Of a stretch of DNA of 64,000 nucleotides, positions 1-8,580 are shown in pieces. Within the stretch, counting starts at the first letter, position 1, and every line of letters begins with the position of its first letter. The DNA comes from an uncultured Methanolobus sp. Lineage in GTDB: Archaea; Halobacteriota; Methanosarcinia; Methanosarcinales; Methanosarcinaceae. Under the pieces are notes generated by a model that had not been told where the DNA came from, searched no databases, and saw only the letters and a list, made by a program, of their open reading frames with translations. The stretch covers positions 885,562 to 949,561 of the forward strand of contig NZ_OY763421.1 of the NCBI RefSeq assembly GCF_963667555.1, given 5' to 3'. Both the position numbers and the translations under genes were made by a program.

Positions 1-228
1 GGCCTTTTTCACCTTATTAGTCTGCAAATGTCCTATCATATGTTTTTCACATGAAAGAAGCCTGTCAGCCTTTTCCTCAAACTCCTGAACCCTGTTCTCT
101 CCGATTATAGTTGCACCTGCTTTGATAGCCTCATTGATTCTATCAGGGTCAACGGTCTTTGTAACACAGATGAGTTTTGTGTTCCCAAGTTCTTTCAGGA
201 TCGAAGTTATATTCTCAGTGACTGACAT
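1..228 (-). CDS. PLP homeostasis protein (YggS/PLPBP family), N-terminal part
   Basis: Reading the minus strand from the ATG at 228 gives 76 codons that stay open to the window edge, so the C-terminal two thirds are missing. The protein begins MSVTENITSILKEL and contains the family signatures KLICVTKTV, GENRVQEF and HMIGHLQTNKVK. These belong to the fold-type III alanine-racemase-like PLP-binding proteins (YggS/PROSC); the lysine in VTK is the one that normally forms the Schiff base with PLP. Family members buffer cellular pyridoxal phosphate and have no established catalytic reaction. The gene is divergent from the MarR gene at 394. The assignment to family is firm; nothing can be said of the missing part. 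Confidence 0.88.
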   Translation of the reverse strand, partial: MSVTENITSILKELGNTKLICVTKTVDPDRINEAIKAGATIIGENRVQEFEEKADRLLSCEKHMIGHLQTNKVKKA

Positions 229-350
229 TTGATTTTTCCGGTTTGATTTGTAAGAATATGTATTATGCAATTTTCAGTTATTAGTTAGTAGATGAAACGA
301 TTTCATATAAAAAGTTCGATTAGAAACCTTAGTAATTCTACAGCCAATAG

Positions 351-377
351 CTTTATAATTAGGTAAAGCCTACCTAA
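351..377 (+). promoter_or_regulatory. TATA box and palindromic operator upstream of the MarR gene
   Basis: A TATA-like element (tttataat, about 352-359) is followed at once by TTAGGTAAAGCCTACCTAA (359-377), an inverted repeat with perfect 7-bp arms and a 5-bp spacer. It lies between the TATA box and the expected transcription start, the usual place for a repressor site. A near copy lies before lon at 834. Spacing and half-sites (TTAGGT...ACCTAA, 19 bp) also resemble operators of DtxR/IdeR-type metal regulators, so control by the MarR protein itself is only one option. Confidence 0.6.
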
Positions 378-393
378 ATAACCGGGTAGAGAT

Positions 394-813
394 ATGACAG
401 GGAATAAAGAGCATTTATTTTTGGTTTTTGAGAATCTCTTCAAAATAAAAAGTGAGTGTTCATCTGAGATCCTTTGTGGATGCGGATTACCTGATATCAC
501 CCTTAAGCAGATAGGATACCTGAAAATAATAGACAGGCATGGGGAGATAACATTCAGCAAGCTGGCTGAAGTTACCAGCAACTCCAAGCCCACAATTTCG
601 GAAATGATCAATAAATTCATCCGGATGGAATGTGTTTACAAAAAAAGGTCTCCTGAAGATGGCAGAGTGTTCAATATCTGCCTGACCGAAAAAGGACAGA
701 CGATATGTCGCTGTGAGCAACATGCTTTGTTCCAGCTAACTGAAAAACTGTCATACTCATTAACTGAGGATGAAATGAGAACGCTTGTGATGATTCTGGA
801 AAAAGTAAAATGA
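394..813 (+). CDS. MarR-family winged-helix regulator
   Basis: 139 residues with the MarR layout: a helical N-terminus, a winged helix at about residues 45-100 (ITFSKLAEVTSNSKPTISEM as recognition region, then the wing KKRSPEDGRVFNICLTEKG) and a C-terminal dimerisation helix. The DGR in the wing is a MarR hallmark. Four cysteines (CSSEILCGCG near residues 22-30 and CRC near 105) could sense redox state or metal, but that is inference. The gene sits 81 bp upstream of lon on the same strand, and similar palindromes precede both genes, suggesting control of itself and lon. Start ATG at 394 follows ccgggtagagat, a weak Shine-Dalgarno site. Confidence 0.82.
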   Translation: MTGNKEHLFLVFENLFKIKSECSSEILCGCGLPDITLKQIGYLKIIDRHGEITFSKLAEVTSNSKPTISEMINKFIRMECVYKKRSPEDGRVFNICLTEKGQTICRCEQHALFQLTEKLSYSLTEDEMRTLVMILEKVK

Positions 814-833
814 TTTTTTTTGAGAATCATTGA

Positions 834-852
834 TTAGGTAAAGACTAACTAA
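834..852 (+). promoter_or_regulatory. Operator-like palindrome upstream of lon
   Basis: TTAGGTAAAGACTAACTAA repeats the palindrome at 359-377: the left arm and first spacer bases are identical, and the right arm pairs at 6 of 7 positions. It lies 42 bp before the lon ATG. The shared site suggests that the upstream MarR gene and lon answer to the same regulator. No clear TATA box can be picked out, so lon may also be read from the MarR promoter. Confidence 0.5.
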
Positions 853-894
853 CTACGAAAGCAGCCAAAAAAGCTGGAAATAGAGACTATTATA

Positions 895-3291
895 ATGACA
901 ATAGAAGAAAACAGCATCGAGAATGAGAGTATAATAATCAGGCTCTCTGAGATAGTAGTCTATCCTGAAAGCAACACAAAATTCCTGGCTGACAGAAATG
1001 CCGGCGAGATATTGCTCTCAAAGATGGAAAACGAGCAGGAAACAGCATATGCAGTAGGCCTTACCATGAAAAAGGAGGCAAAGCTTGCTGAAATGCTGGA
1101 AGATGACCTCTACAAGGTAGGAAATCTCCTTGAGATCGAATCAGTCGTCCCTGCACATGAAGGTTACCTTATATCCGCAAGATCTGCCGGAAGAGTTAAA
1201 GTCGTCTCATTGTACCAGAAAGACGAAATGTTCTACGCAACCTACGAGGAGCTTCCTGACTTAGAGGATCTTGACGAGGATATGCGGGACTTCATCCTTC
1301 ATGATATAAAGCGCACAATACACAATATAGGTGAACATTTCCAGCGCTCAGAACATTTCATCAGGCCAATCGATGATATGGGATCAATTGATCAGATAAT
1401 GGGATATGTAATGCCATACCTGCCGGTTGACGTTGAAGAAAAACAGGCAATACTGGAAACACTTTCCGTTCGTGAACGCTATTTGAAGTTCTTCTCCATA
1501 CTGGTAAAGCAGAAAGAGAGTATCCAGCTTCAGATGGAACTTGCAAAGAAGGTTGGCGAAAAGATGAACAAAAATCATCGTGAAGCCATGCTGCGCGAAC
1601 AGATCAAGGTGATCAGGGAAGAACTCAATGAAACCGATGATCCGATCTCAGGTGAAGGCGGCTATCGGGAAAGAATAGACAATTCTTACATGCCCGAAGA
1701 GATCCACAAGAAAGCTGTTTCAGAGCTTAAGAAACTTGAATCTGCAGGCCCGCAAAGTCCCGAATACAATATAATCAGGAACTACCTTGACCTTCTGCTT
1801 GACCTTCCATGGACAGCCGGAGAGAAAAAGGATATTGACATCAACGAAGCACGCAAAGTCCTAGAGGACAATCACAACGGCCTTGAAAAGGTAAAGGAGA
1901 GGATCATCCAGCACCTTGCCGTAATGAAACTAAAGCATGAGAAGCAGGGCTCAATAATCCTGTTCACAGGCCCACCGGGAACAGGTAAGACCAGCCTTGG
2001 TAAGAGTATCGCAGATGCTCTTGGCAGGGAATATGTACGTGTAAGTCTTGGAGGCGTTAAGGATGAAGCTGAGATACGCGGACATCGAAAGACATACATT
2101 GGAGCCATGCCCGGAAGGGTAATTCAGGGTATCAAGAAAGCAGGAACCAGAAATCCTGTATTCATACTGGATGAAATAGACAAGCTTTCATCTTCATACT
2201 CGGGAGATCCTGCAAGTGCTTTGCTTGAAGTTCTTGACCCGGAGCAGAACAATGCATTCTCTGATCATTACCTGGAAGTTCCATACGATCTTTCAGAGGT
2301 TTTGTTCATAGCAACAGCCAACTCGCTCTCAACTGTTCCGGCTCCATTGCTTGACAGGATGGAAATAATAGAGATCTCAGGCTATACAAAGAATGAGAAA
2401 CTTGCAATTGCAAAGGACCACTTGCTTCCGGATATACTGGAAGAGCACGGGCTTGATACGAATATGCTCCAGATCGATGACCAGGCAATGAACGGAATCA
2501 TTGACCGCTATACAAGGGAAGCAGGAGTGAGAGGTTTGAAAAAACAACTTGCAAGAACTGCAAGATTCGTATCTGAAAAGATAGTATCAGGAAAAGCAGA
2601 TCTTCCCTATGTTGTACATGCTGAAATGCTGAAGGAGATACTTGGCAAGGAGCTTATTCGCCAGGATGAAGCCCGCAAGGAAAATGTCCCGGGTGTTGTG
2701 ACCGGACTCGCATGGACCCCTGTTGGAGGAGATATCCTGTTCATAGAGGGCACATTCATGCCTGGCAAGGGTAAACTCACCCTTACAGGCCAGCTTGGAG
2801 ATGTGATGAAGGAATCAGCACAGATATCACTGAGTCTTGTAAAGTCAAGGCTTGCAAACACTGCAAACAGCTTTGATTTCACAACAAGTGACATCCATAT
2901 CCACGTTCCATCAGGAGCTACACCAAAGGATGGTCCGTCTGCAGGTGTTACATTGCTTACGGCACTGACGTCCCTTATAACCGGAAAGGCTGTTGATTCA
3001 AAGCTTGCCATGACAGGCGAGGTCACTCTCAGTGGTGCAGTCCTGCCGGTTGGCGGAATCAAAGAGAAGGTGCTTGCAGCACACAGGGCAGGTATAAAGA
3101 AGGTCATTCTTCCGCATGAGAATGAAAGAGATCTTGAAGATGTACCTGAGGATGTCCGCAATGAGTTGCAATTCGTACCTGTCGAAACCATTGAGGATGT
3201 CCTCAAGGAAGCTCTGGATATTGACCTGCACAGACCGGCGGTTTGCTATTCAGGCCAGCACCTGCACCATCATGGAATAAGCGAGATATAA
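895..3291 (+). CDS. lon: ATP-dependent protease LonA (bacterial type)
   Basis: A 798-residue soluble Lon protease that degrades misfolded and regulatory proteins at the cost of ATP. In order: an N-terminal substrate-binding LON domain (about 12-205), a helical linker, an AAA+ domain with Walker A GPPGTGKT (about residue 359) and Walker B FILDEIDKL, and the C-terminal peptidase domain. The Ser-Lys dyad is visible as S682 in DGPSAG and K723 in GGIKEK. Most archaea carry the membrane-anchored LonB. This one has no transmembrane insertion and a full LON domain, so it is the bacterial LonA form, probably gained by transfer. Length agrees with E. coli Lon (784). The ATG at 895 has little ribosome-site support. 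A hairpin terminator follows the stop. Confidence 0.96.
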   Translation: MTIEENSIENESIIIRLSEIVVYPESNTKFLADRNAGEILLSKMENEQETAYAVGLTMKKEAKLAEMLEDDLYKVGNLLEIESVVPAHEGYLISARSAGRVKVVSLYQKDEMFYATYEELPDLEDLDEDMRDFILHDIKRTIHNIGEHFQRSEHFIRPIDDMGSIDQIMGYVMPYLPVDVEEKQAILETLSVRERYLKFFSILVKQKESIQLQMELAKKVGEKMNKNHREAMLREQIKVIREELNETDDPISGEGGYRERIDNSYMPEEIHKKAVSELKKLESAGPQSPEYNIIRNYLDLLLDLPWTAGEKKDIDINEARKVLEDNHNGLEKVKERIIQHLAVMKLKHEKQGSIILFTGPPGTGKTSLGKSIADALGREYVRVSLGGVKDEAEIRGHRKTYIGAMPGRVIQGIKKAGTRNPVFILDEIDKLSSSYSGDPASALLEVLDPEQNNAFSDHYLEVPYDLSEVLFIATANSLSTVPAPLLDRMEIIEISGYTKNEKLAIAKDHLLPDILEEHGLDTNMLQIDDQAMNGIIDRYTREAGVRGLKKQLARTARFVSEKIVSGKADLPYVVHAEMLKEILGKELIRQDEARKENVPGVVTGLAWTPVGGDILFIEGTFMPGKGKLTLTGQLGDVMKESAQISLSLVKSRLANTANSFDFTTSDIHIHVPSGATPKDGPSAGVTLLTALTSLITGKAVDSKLAMTGEVTLSGAVLPVGGIKEKVLAAHRAGIKKVILPHENERDLEDVPEDVRNELQFVPVETIEDVLKEALDIDLHRPAVCYSGQHLHHHGISEI

Positions 3292-3296
3292 TTTAA

Positions 3297-3323
3297 ATGG
3301 AGGCTTTCAGCTTCCATTTTTAT
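3297..3323 (+). terminator. Hairpin terminator after lon
   Basis: The sequence aatggaggc-tttca-gcttccatt forms a stem with one G-U pair and runs into ttttat, just past the lon stop codon. Confidence 0.55.
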
Positions 3324-3376
3324 ATTTAATGAAATTTCATTCTGATTTAAAAATAACGAAAAAAAGAGATTAAGCC

Positions 3377-3661
3377 TTATTCTTCAAGGCTTGCTATGTC
3401 TTCTTCTTCAGAGAAAAGGTAATCCTTAAGCTCATGGTCAAAAGCATCATCATGCTGTCTTATCCATTCAAGAAGCATTGCTGCGTGTTCTTTCTCTTCG
3501 TTTGCATTGTGGATGAGGATTTTCTTGAGGTTCTCATCAGTACATGCATCTGCTCTCTGGTTATACCAGTCAACAGCTTCAAGTTCTTCTCTTAAGGAAT
3601 CGATTGCTCTTTTCATGTTCAGGGTCTTTTCAGACATTTTACTGCGGTCTTCGTGCATCAT
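3377..3661 (-). CDS. Encapsulated-ferritin-like (EncFtn) protein
   Basis: 94 residues, two-helix ferritin-like. The motifs REELEAVDWYNQRADAC and NEEKEHAAMLLEWIRQHD match the EncFtn family: helix 1 supplies E and W, helix 2 supplies the ExxH ferroxidase pair, and the acidic tail ending YLFSEEE is typical. Family members form annular decamers that oxidise Fe(II), normally loaded inside an encapsulin shell. No encapsulin gene is in this window, so the partner is elsewhere or the protein acts alone. An in-frame GTG at 3670 is not the start: AGGTGATC, a perfect ribosome site, covers it and points to the ATG at 3661 (or the next ATG, two residues on after that). Confidence 0.82.
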   Translation of the reverse strand: MMHEDRSKMSEKTLNMKRAIDSLREELEAVDWYNQRADACTDENLKKILIHNANEEKEHAAMLLEWIRQHDDAFDHELKDYLFSEEEDIASLEE

Positions 3662-3699
3662 TTTGATCACCTGTTAATGGGGAATTAAATTGTATATAT

Positions 3700-4037
3700 T
3701 TTTTGGGAGGTTATTTCAGTAAAATTGCCTCTACAAGTTTTCAGTCCAAAAAAACAATTGCAAACTAAAAACAAAGCAACCATCCGCCGAAGGCGGCACA
3801 TGCCTATGATCCTTAATAGAAGATTATTCCTGCATTGTCGCATTTATACTACTCATTTGTGATACTAATAATACCGGAGTTCTAAAAAGAAAATATTCCG
3901 GAGTATGAAACCGATTATTTTTTTATTCTTATGGGAAAACGCGGCTTCACCGGACTCGGGATAATTCAAGTTATTCACGATTTGTGATGAATTGATTTAC
4001 TGCTTCCTTTAGTTTAATGGAAGGATTTCTAAAGAGC
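3700..4037 (+). repeat. MITE-like intergenic repeat, copy A
   Basis: One of at least seven copies of a non-coding repeat. It carries hairpin 1 ccgccgaaggcgg (3784-3796) followed about 150 bp later by a decayed hairpin 2 (acgcggcttcaccgg, near 3938). The right end aaggatttctaaagagcc (4020-4037) is the inverted form of the family terminus ggctctgtagaaatcc. The left end is too diverged to place exactly. It fills the gap between two convergent-facing gene ends and has no coding capacity. Confidence 0.7.
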
Positions 4038-4043
4038 CGTTTT

Positions 4044-4661
4044 TCAGTTATTATTATAATATGCCTTAAATCTTGGAATTATCCTGTGAACATGTTTCTG
4101 ATAATCACGATATTCATCACCGAACTGTGCTACAAGTCTGCTTTCCCAGTGAAGAGAACCTATGATCAGGTAAACGGTGGTCAGGATGTAAATTATAAGC
4201 AGGTTTGTTGTCATAAAAGGGGTCAACCACATGATGACAAGTCCCGAAAGTAGAAATGGGTCTCTTATCCACCTGTAAATGCCATGTATGTCAAGATGAA
4301 CTGATTGCGGAGAGTTTGGTGCAGATAACTGGGCTTTTAACTGGAACCTGTGTGGTGCATCCCTTAAAGCTCTTGGACCTGTTATCATGGCAATTACCTG
4401 TCCTGCTACCATAAGCCATCGCCATGGTGAAGGTATCACATAAAGGAATTCACCAGGATTTTTGTAGAGGACATATACCAGAGGAATGAGAGTAATTATG
4501 GCAATAAAATTATAGACTGGCATGTACAATGTGTCTGCTTTTGAACCCAATGACTTTCGTATGAAACGCTTTACTGGCAGACTTGCAAGAAGACTGTGAA
4601 TTACTGCAAATCCTGCCAGACAAAGAACAAGTATCAATATCGATCCGAACAAATCCTTCAA
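4044..4661 (-). CDS. ICMT/NnrU-like integral membrane methyltransferase-family protein
   Basis: 205 residues with about five hydrophobic segments. The C-terminal half contains HGIYRWIRDPFLLSGLV and ESRLVAQFGDEYRDYQKHV, which match the core shared by isoprenylcysteine carboxyl methyltransferases, phospholipid methyltransferases, MddA and NnrU: an RHP-like loop and the E...R..G..Y..Y motif that binds S-adenosylmethionine. Here the usual RHP reads RDP. The substrate cannot be told from sequence; MddA-type thiol methylation is one possibility. Alone in its own transcription unit, next to repeat copy A. Confidence 0.65.
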   Translation of the reverse strand: MKDLFGSILILVLCLAGFAVIHSLLASLPVKRFIRKSLGSKADTLYMPVYNFIAIITLIPLVYVLYKNPGEFLYVIPSPWRWLMVAGQVIAMITGPRALRDAPHRFQLKAQLSAPNSPQSVHLDIHGIYRWIRDPFLLSGLVIMWLTPFMTTNLLIIYILTTVYLIIGSLHWESRLVAQFGDEYRDYQKHVHRIIPRFKAYYNNN

Positions 4662-4912
4662 CCTCTATTAATATATTTCAAGGATTCTCTATTTATGGCT
4701 TATGATAGCATATTTTCCATCTAATTAAATCAGATAGCAAAGAATATATTCATCCTGTGTTCAATTCATAAATGTCCATGTTTTATTCAAAAATATCTCT
4801 TTGCTTGAAAAGACAGGACTAAATGATGCGTAGCTATCCATATTTAGTACAGAAAGGAGGGATATGGTTTATATATGCTACACGCATTATAATTTTATTA
4901 TAATTATATTAC

Positions 4913-5665
4913 ATGTTGGCTGGTGATACAATTAGCGAGAAAAAGGGAAGCATGAAATTTGTCATATTGGCAGTTGGTCTGGTGGTATTAGGTAGTATTT
5001 TCTGGGTATATGGTAGTTTTTCATTGTTCGGACCCAAGGATCTTGGTGTCAGATATACTCATGAGGATTATATGAGTGCTCTTGAGAAAACCGGAATGCA
5101 GATAGAGTTTGAAGGCATGAGCGGTGAAGAGCTTGCAGCATATGAAGGAATTGAAGATAAAAAAGCTATTGATGATTACAATTTTGAGTTTTCCGATTAT
5201 CAGGAAAAACAATTCACGCTGACTGCGGAAGAATCTACAGCACTGTTAAATGAGCTTGCGCCTGGATTCTGGTGGTTCGACAATCTTCAGGTAAAAGCTC
5301 TGCCTGATGGAACAATGGAAGGATCAAGCACCGCTGACATTGCAAAACTGAAACAGGATCTTTACTCAGATGTCGCAGGTGATGTGCCTATCCCACTTCC
5401 TGACACACTTAACATTTACAGCAAGGGTAAGATAAGCATCACAGACAATAAGCTCAGCGGTGACCCGGAGAGTTTCTATCTCGGAGCTGTACCTCTTTCT
5501 GAGAAATACCTGGAAGAAGACAGTGTCAATACAATGGAAGAGTACTTCCCTCGTATCTATACAGTTGTCCCCGGACTTGAGATCAACAGCCTGTCATCCA
5601 ACTCAGAAGGCGAGTTTGTATTTGACGGTGTTATTCCTCAGAAAGTATCCGTAACTAAAAAGTGA
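4913..5665 (+). CDS. Membrane-anchored protein of unknown function, first gene of radical SAM operon
   Basis: 250 residues with one N-terminal transmembrane helix (about 14-37) and a hydrophilic remainder predicted outside the cell. No recognised domain. A strong TATA box (tttatatat, 4868-4876) lies about 40 bp upstream, giving a short leader. The start is uncertain: ATG 4913 lacks a ribosome site, whereas the ATG at 4952 (MKFVILAV) follows aaagggaagc and would place the anchor at the very N-terminus. The stop overlaps the start of the next gene (GTGA), so it is translationally coupled to the radical SAM protein. Confidence 0.7.
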   Translation: MLAGDTISEKKGSMKFVILAVGLVVLGSIFWVYGSFSLFGPKDLGVRYTHEDYMSALEKTGMQIEFEGMSGEELAAYEGIEDKKAIDDYNFEFSDYQEKQFTLTAEESTALLNELAPGFWWFDNLQVKALPDGTMEGSSTADIAKLKQDLYSDVAGDVPIPLPDTLNIYSKGKISITDNKLSGDPESFYLGAVPLSEKYLEEDSVNTMEEYFPRIYTVVPGLEINSLSSNSEGEFVFDGVIPQKVSVTKK

Positions 5666-6963
5666 GTTTGCGGGGTTTTCCGTTGAAATATATGATGATA
5701 AATGGGAAGAGAGAGGAAGTTCCTCCTTTCCCACATCACAAAGCTTACGTGTATAGAAGTAAACAGTTTTTTACAGCAAAAGGTGTTGCAAGTCACCTGA
5801 CAATGGGTGATTTCATCACGCTGAAAGAATTATACAACGGATTTAAGCATAAATGCTCGATCCCAAGGGTTCTTCTTGTAGATCCTACAAGTGACTGCAA
5901 CCTGAGGTGCAAAGGCTGCTGGTCTAAGGATTATGAGAGTGGTCACAACATTTCCTATGAGAAGTTCGATGATATACTGAACCAGGCTGAAGAGCTTGGC
6001 ATCATGGATTGCCTGATGACAGGTGGAGAACCACTGCTTCGAAAAGATGATATCATCAAACTTTGCAGGAAACATAACAAAATGACATTTGGTGCTTTTA
6101 CCAATGCCACCCTGATCGATGAAGAGTTTGCTGATGTGATGGCTGAACTTGGAAACCTGAATGTTTTCATAAGCATTGAAGGAACTCAGGAGCAAACTGA
6201 TTTCAGAAGAGGTGAAGGCGTTTACGCTAAAGCCATAAAGGCAATGGATATTCTGAAGGAAAGAGACATAGGATTTGCTTTTTCGGCATGTTACCACTCA
6301 AAGAACTACAAGACCATAGCCAGTGATGAGTTCCTTGACCTGATGCGTGCAAAAGGTGCATGGTTTGGCTGGCTTTTCCAGTATATTCCTGTTGGAAGCA
6401 CTGCTGATACTTCACTTATGTGTACAGCAGAAGAACGTGCTTATGTGCATGAAAAGATCAGGGATTATTGTGAAAAGCACGATTATGTGATAGTTGATTT
6501 CTGGAACAACGGCCATCTTTGCTTTGGATGTATAGGGGCCGGAGTCGGTTTTGCACATATCAACGCAAAAGGTGACGTGGAACCATGTGCCTTCTGCCAC
6601 TATTCAGATTCGAACATCTATGATGTTTCACTTGCGGATGCACTGAGGTCAAAGTTCTTCACAACATTCAGAGAAGCACAGCCCTTCTCAGATAATCCGC
6701 TTCGTCCCTGTCCTCTTATCGATAATCCGCAGGCAATTATAGATGTTGTAAAAGCCGGCGGTGCAAAGTCAACCCACCTGGCAAACCCTGAATCTGCCGA
6801 AGAGCTTGCCAGCAAGAGCTTTGAAAGGGCGCAGGAATGGGAAGAAATGGCCGCAGATCTTTTCCAGAAAATGCCTGAGTATAACAGGAAGAATTTCCCC
6901 AAATTCCTGAGATACTTTGCCTTCAAGAAAGGAATAACCGATGGCAGACGAAGAAAAGTTTGA
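5662..6963 (+). CDS. Radical SAM protein with SPASM-like C-terminus
   Basis: 433 residues. The iron-sulfur motif C79xxxC83xxC86 (SDCNLRCKGCW) binds the [4Fe-4S] cluster that cleaves S-adenosylmethionine; MTGGEPLL is the GGE motif that binds its methionyl amine. Further cysteines (HLCFGCIGAG, EPCAFCHY, RPCPL) suggest an auxiliary cluster as in SPASM/twitch proteins. The substrate is unknown. The GTG start overlaps the upstream stop (GTGA), and the gene overlaps the following hydrolase gene by 23 bp, so the three products probably act together, with the membrane protein as anchor or substrate. Confidence 0.85.
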   Translation: MSLRGFPLKYMMINGKREEVPPFPHHKAYVYRSKQFFTAKGVASHLTMGDFITLKELYNGFKHKCSIPRVLLVDPTSDCNLRCKGCWSKDYESGHNISYEKFDDILNQAEELGIMDCLMTGGEPLLRKDDIIKLCRKHNKMTFGAFTNATLIDEEFADVMAELGNLNVFISIEGTQEQTDFRRGEGVYAKAIKAMDILKERDIGFAFSACYHSKNYKTIASDEFLDLMRAKGAWFGWLFQYIPVGSTADTSLMCTAEERAYVHEKIRDYCEKHDYVIVDFWNNGHLCFGCIGAGVGFAHINAKGDVEPCAFCHYSDSNIYDVSLADALRSKFFTTFREAQPFSDNPLRPCPLIDNPQAIIDVVKAGGAKSTHLANPESAEELASKSFERAQEWEEMAADLFQKMPEYNRKNFPKFLRYFAFKKGITDGRRRKV

Positions 6964-7732
6964 GCCGGTGTCTGAGCGGTTCAGTGCAGAGCTTCACTTT
7001 AAGGGTGACTCTGCAAAGTGGCTTGTTCTCGTACACGGATTCGGTGGCAGTGCCAGGACATGGAAAAAGCAGATAGAGTTCTTTTCAACATATTACAATC
7101 TGCTTGTCCTTGAAATGCATAAGGAACCGCAATTCAAAAACCTTGATATCGATAAGGTTTGCAGGCTTATCAATAATACACTGGTCTTTCACAAGGTTGA
7201 AAAAGCTCATTTTATGGGCTTTTCTTTTAGCACCCTTATTTGCCTGCGTTTTGCTGTTCTCTACCCTGAAAAAGTTGACACTCTCATCATGGGTGGTGGA
7301 ATCGTAAAGTTCAACCTGAGAACTAACTTCCTGCTTTATCTGGCAATCACTTTCAAAAGATGGATAAATTACATGGTTCTCTACAGGTTCTTTGCCTATA
7401 TCATACTTCCAAAGAAGAATCACCGCAGGTCAAGGAGTATTTTCGTGGCTGAAGCCAAAAAACTTGGTTATGAGGAGTTCTGCCGATGGGTTGACCTTAT
7501 CCCTGAAACAAAACCCAGTTTAAAGTGGCTTGATGAACTTAATAACAACATCAAGATCCTTTTTGTCTCAGGAAGCGAGGATCATTTGTTCTTAAAGGAC
7601 ACACAACGCTACACTGAAAAAATGGCAAACTCAAAAGTTGAAGTTATCGAAAATTGCGGTCATGTTTGCTCCATTGAGCAGTATGACAGGTTCAATGAGA
7701 TCGTTTTTGATTATCTGAAGTCACAGAACTAA
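6941..7732 (+). CDS. Alpha/beta hydrolase
   Basis: 263 residues of alpha/beta-hydrolase fold: oxyanion region LVHGFGGSARTW (about 29-40), nucleophile elbow GFSFS with S95, acid D214 (GSEDH) and base H241 (NCGHVC). The elbow is GxSxS rather than the usual GxSxG. A lid region of about 50 residues is rich in aromatic and basic residues (FKRWINYMVLYRFF), so the substrate may be a lipid or membrane-bound. The ATG follows aaaggaataaccg, a good ribosome site, and lies inside the end of the radical SAM gene. Substrate unknown. Confidence 0.82.
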   Translation: MADEEKFEPVSERFSAELHFKGDSAKWLVLVHGFGGSARTWKKQIEFFSTYYNLLVLEMHKEPQFKNLDIDKVCRLINNTLVFHKVEKAHFMGFSFSTLICLRFAVLYPEKVDTLIMGGGIVKFNLRTNFLLYLAITFKRWINYMVLYRFFAYIILPKKNHRRSRSIFVAEAKKLGYEEFCRWVDLIPETKPSLKWLDELNNNIKILFVSGSEDHLFLKDTQRYTEKMANSKVEVIENCGHVCSIEQYDRFNEIVFDYLKSQN

Positions 7733-7769
7733 AAATAAAAATACAAACAAAATAAAATAAAATGAACGA

Positions 7770-7800
7770 GAACATGAAATACCATGTCCTTTATTTTTTT
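7770..7800 (+). terminator. Terminator of the radical SAM operon
   Basis: A small hairpin acatg-aaatac-catgt followed by ccttta and a run of seven T. It separates this operon from the convergent gene ending at 7820. Confidence 0.45.
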
Positions 7801-7819
7801 GAATTGAATGTTTTGTTTT

Positions 7820-8428
7820 TTATAGATTATCCGGGAAAACATCTGCAAGATAACTTGCGATCACCATATTGACATTTGTATCCCTGGATGGCATTTTGCC
7901 GCATTCCATGGATTCCATGATATATTTAGGGAACACGTAAATCCATCCTCCTGTCTCATCGATAATAGCACGGAGCTTGCTTCCACCTGCCATGAGAGCA
8001 AATCTCAGTTGCGTAAGGCTTGTCATCTCTTCGGGAACCATGAGCACGATTTTTCCGTTAAAGAAGTTGTATATCAGTGATTCCCTGATCGTTGGATCGT
8101 ATTCTACAGTGAACTTCCTGTTGGCCTTTGTGCTTTCCTGCATATAATCAAGGAGCTTGTTATAAGAATCACATTCTCTGGTAAGCGGTGGAATGAATTG
8201 CACGGATTCCAGATCATCAGTCAATAACAGAGAACCCGGATTTGCTGTGATCGTTTCCTTAATGTCTGCTTCTGTAATTCCAAAAACGCCTGTGTCCTCA
8301 AGGATCTTGCCCACAGCTACCTGGAACTTGAGTGGTTCCTGTTCTATTTTACATGAAGGAAAATCTTCAGTGTATTGTGATATCATTGCTTCTATCAAAG
8401 CATGCTTGATCTGCGTAGGCATTTTCAT
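7820..8428 (-). CDS. Conserved-looking soluble protein of unknown function
   Basis: 202 residues, no membrane segment or signal peptide, no domain I can name. The middle (KFTVEYDPTIRESLIYNFF, then IVLMVPEEMTSLTQLRFALM) looks like a mixed alpha/beta fold. The ATG at 8428 has ggagttataatc before it, a good ribosome site. It is transcribed divergently from the ABC exporter operon at 8660, and the shared 230-bp gap holds that operon's operators. Real coding sequence judged from codon bias and ribosome site; no function assigned. Confidence 0.6.
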   Translation of the reverse strand: MKMPTQIKHALIEAMISQYTEDFPSCKIEQEPLKFQVAVGKILEDTGVFGITEADIKETITANPGSLLLTDDLESVQFIPPLTRECDSYNKLLDYMQESTKANRKFTVEYDPTIRESLIYNFFNGKIVLMVPEEMTSLTQLRFALMAGGSKLRAIIDETGGWIYVFPKYIMESMECGKMPSRDTNVNMVIASYLADVFPDNL

Positions 8429-8580
8429 GATTATAACTCCGAATGGATTTCAGTTGCTGGTTGACGAAATAATGGTGTATTTGAAAATACACGGAAGTCC
8501 TTTACTGAGTTTATTATACTTAATGTTTATTGTTATTTTCCTATGTTTCATTTTTCAGTTACGCCCTATAAAGCATATAC

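Noticed and set aside
3662..3670. GTG start for the EncFtn gene
   Set aside because: The GTG is inside the ribosome-binding sequence AGGTGATC, which must precede the real ATG at 3661.
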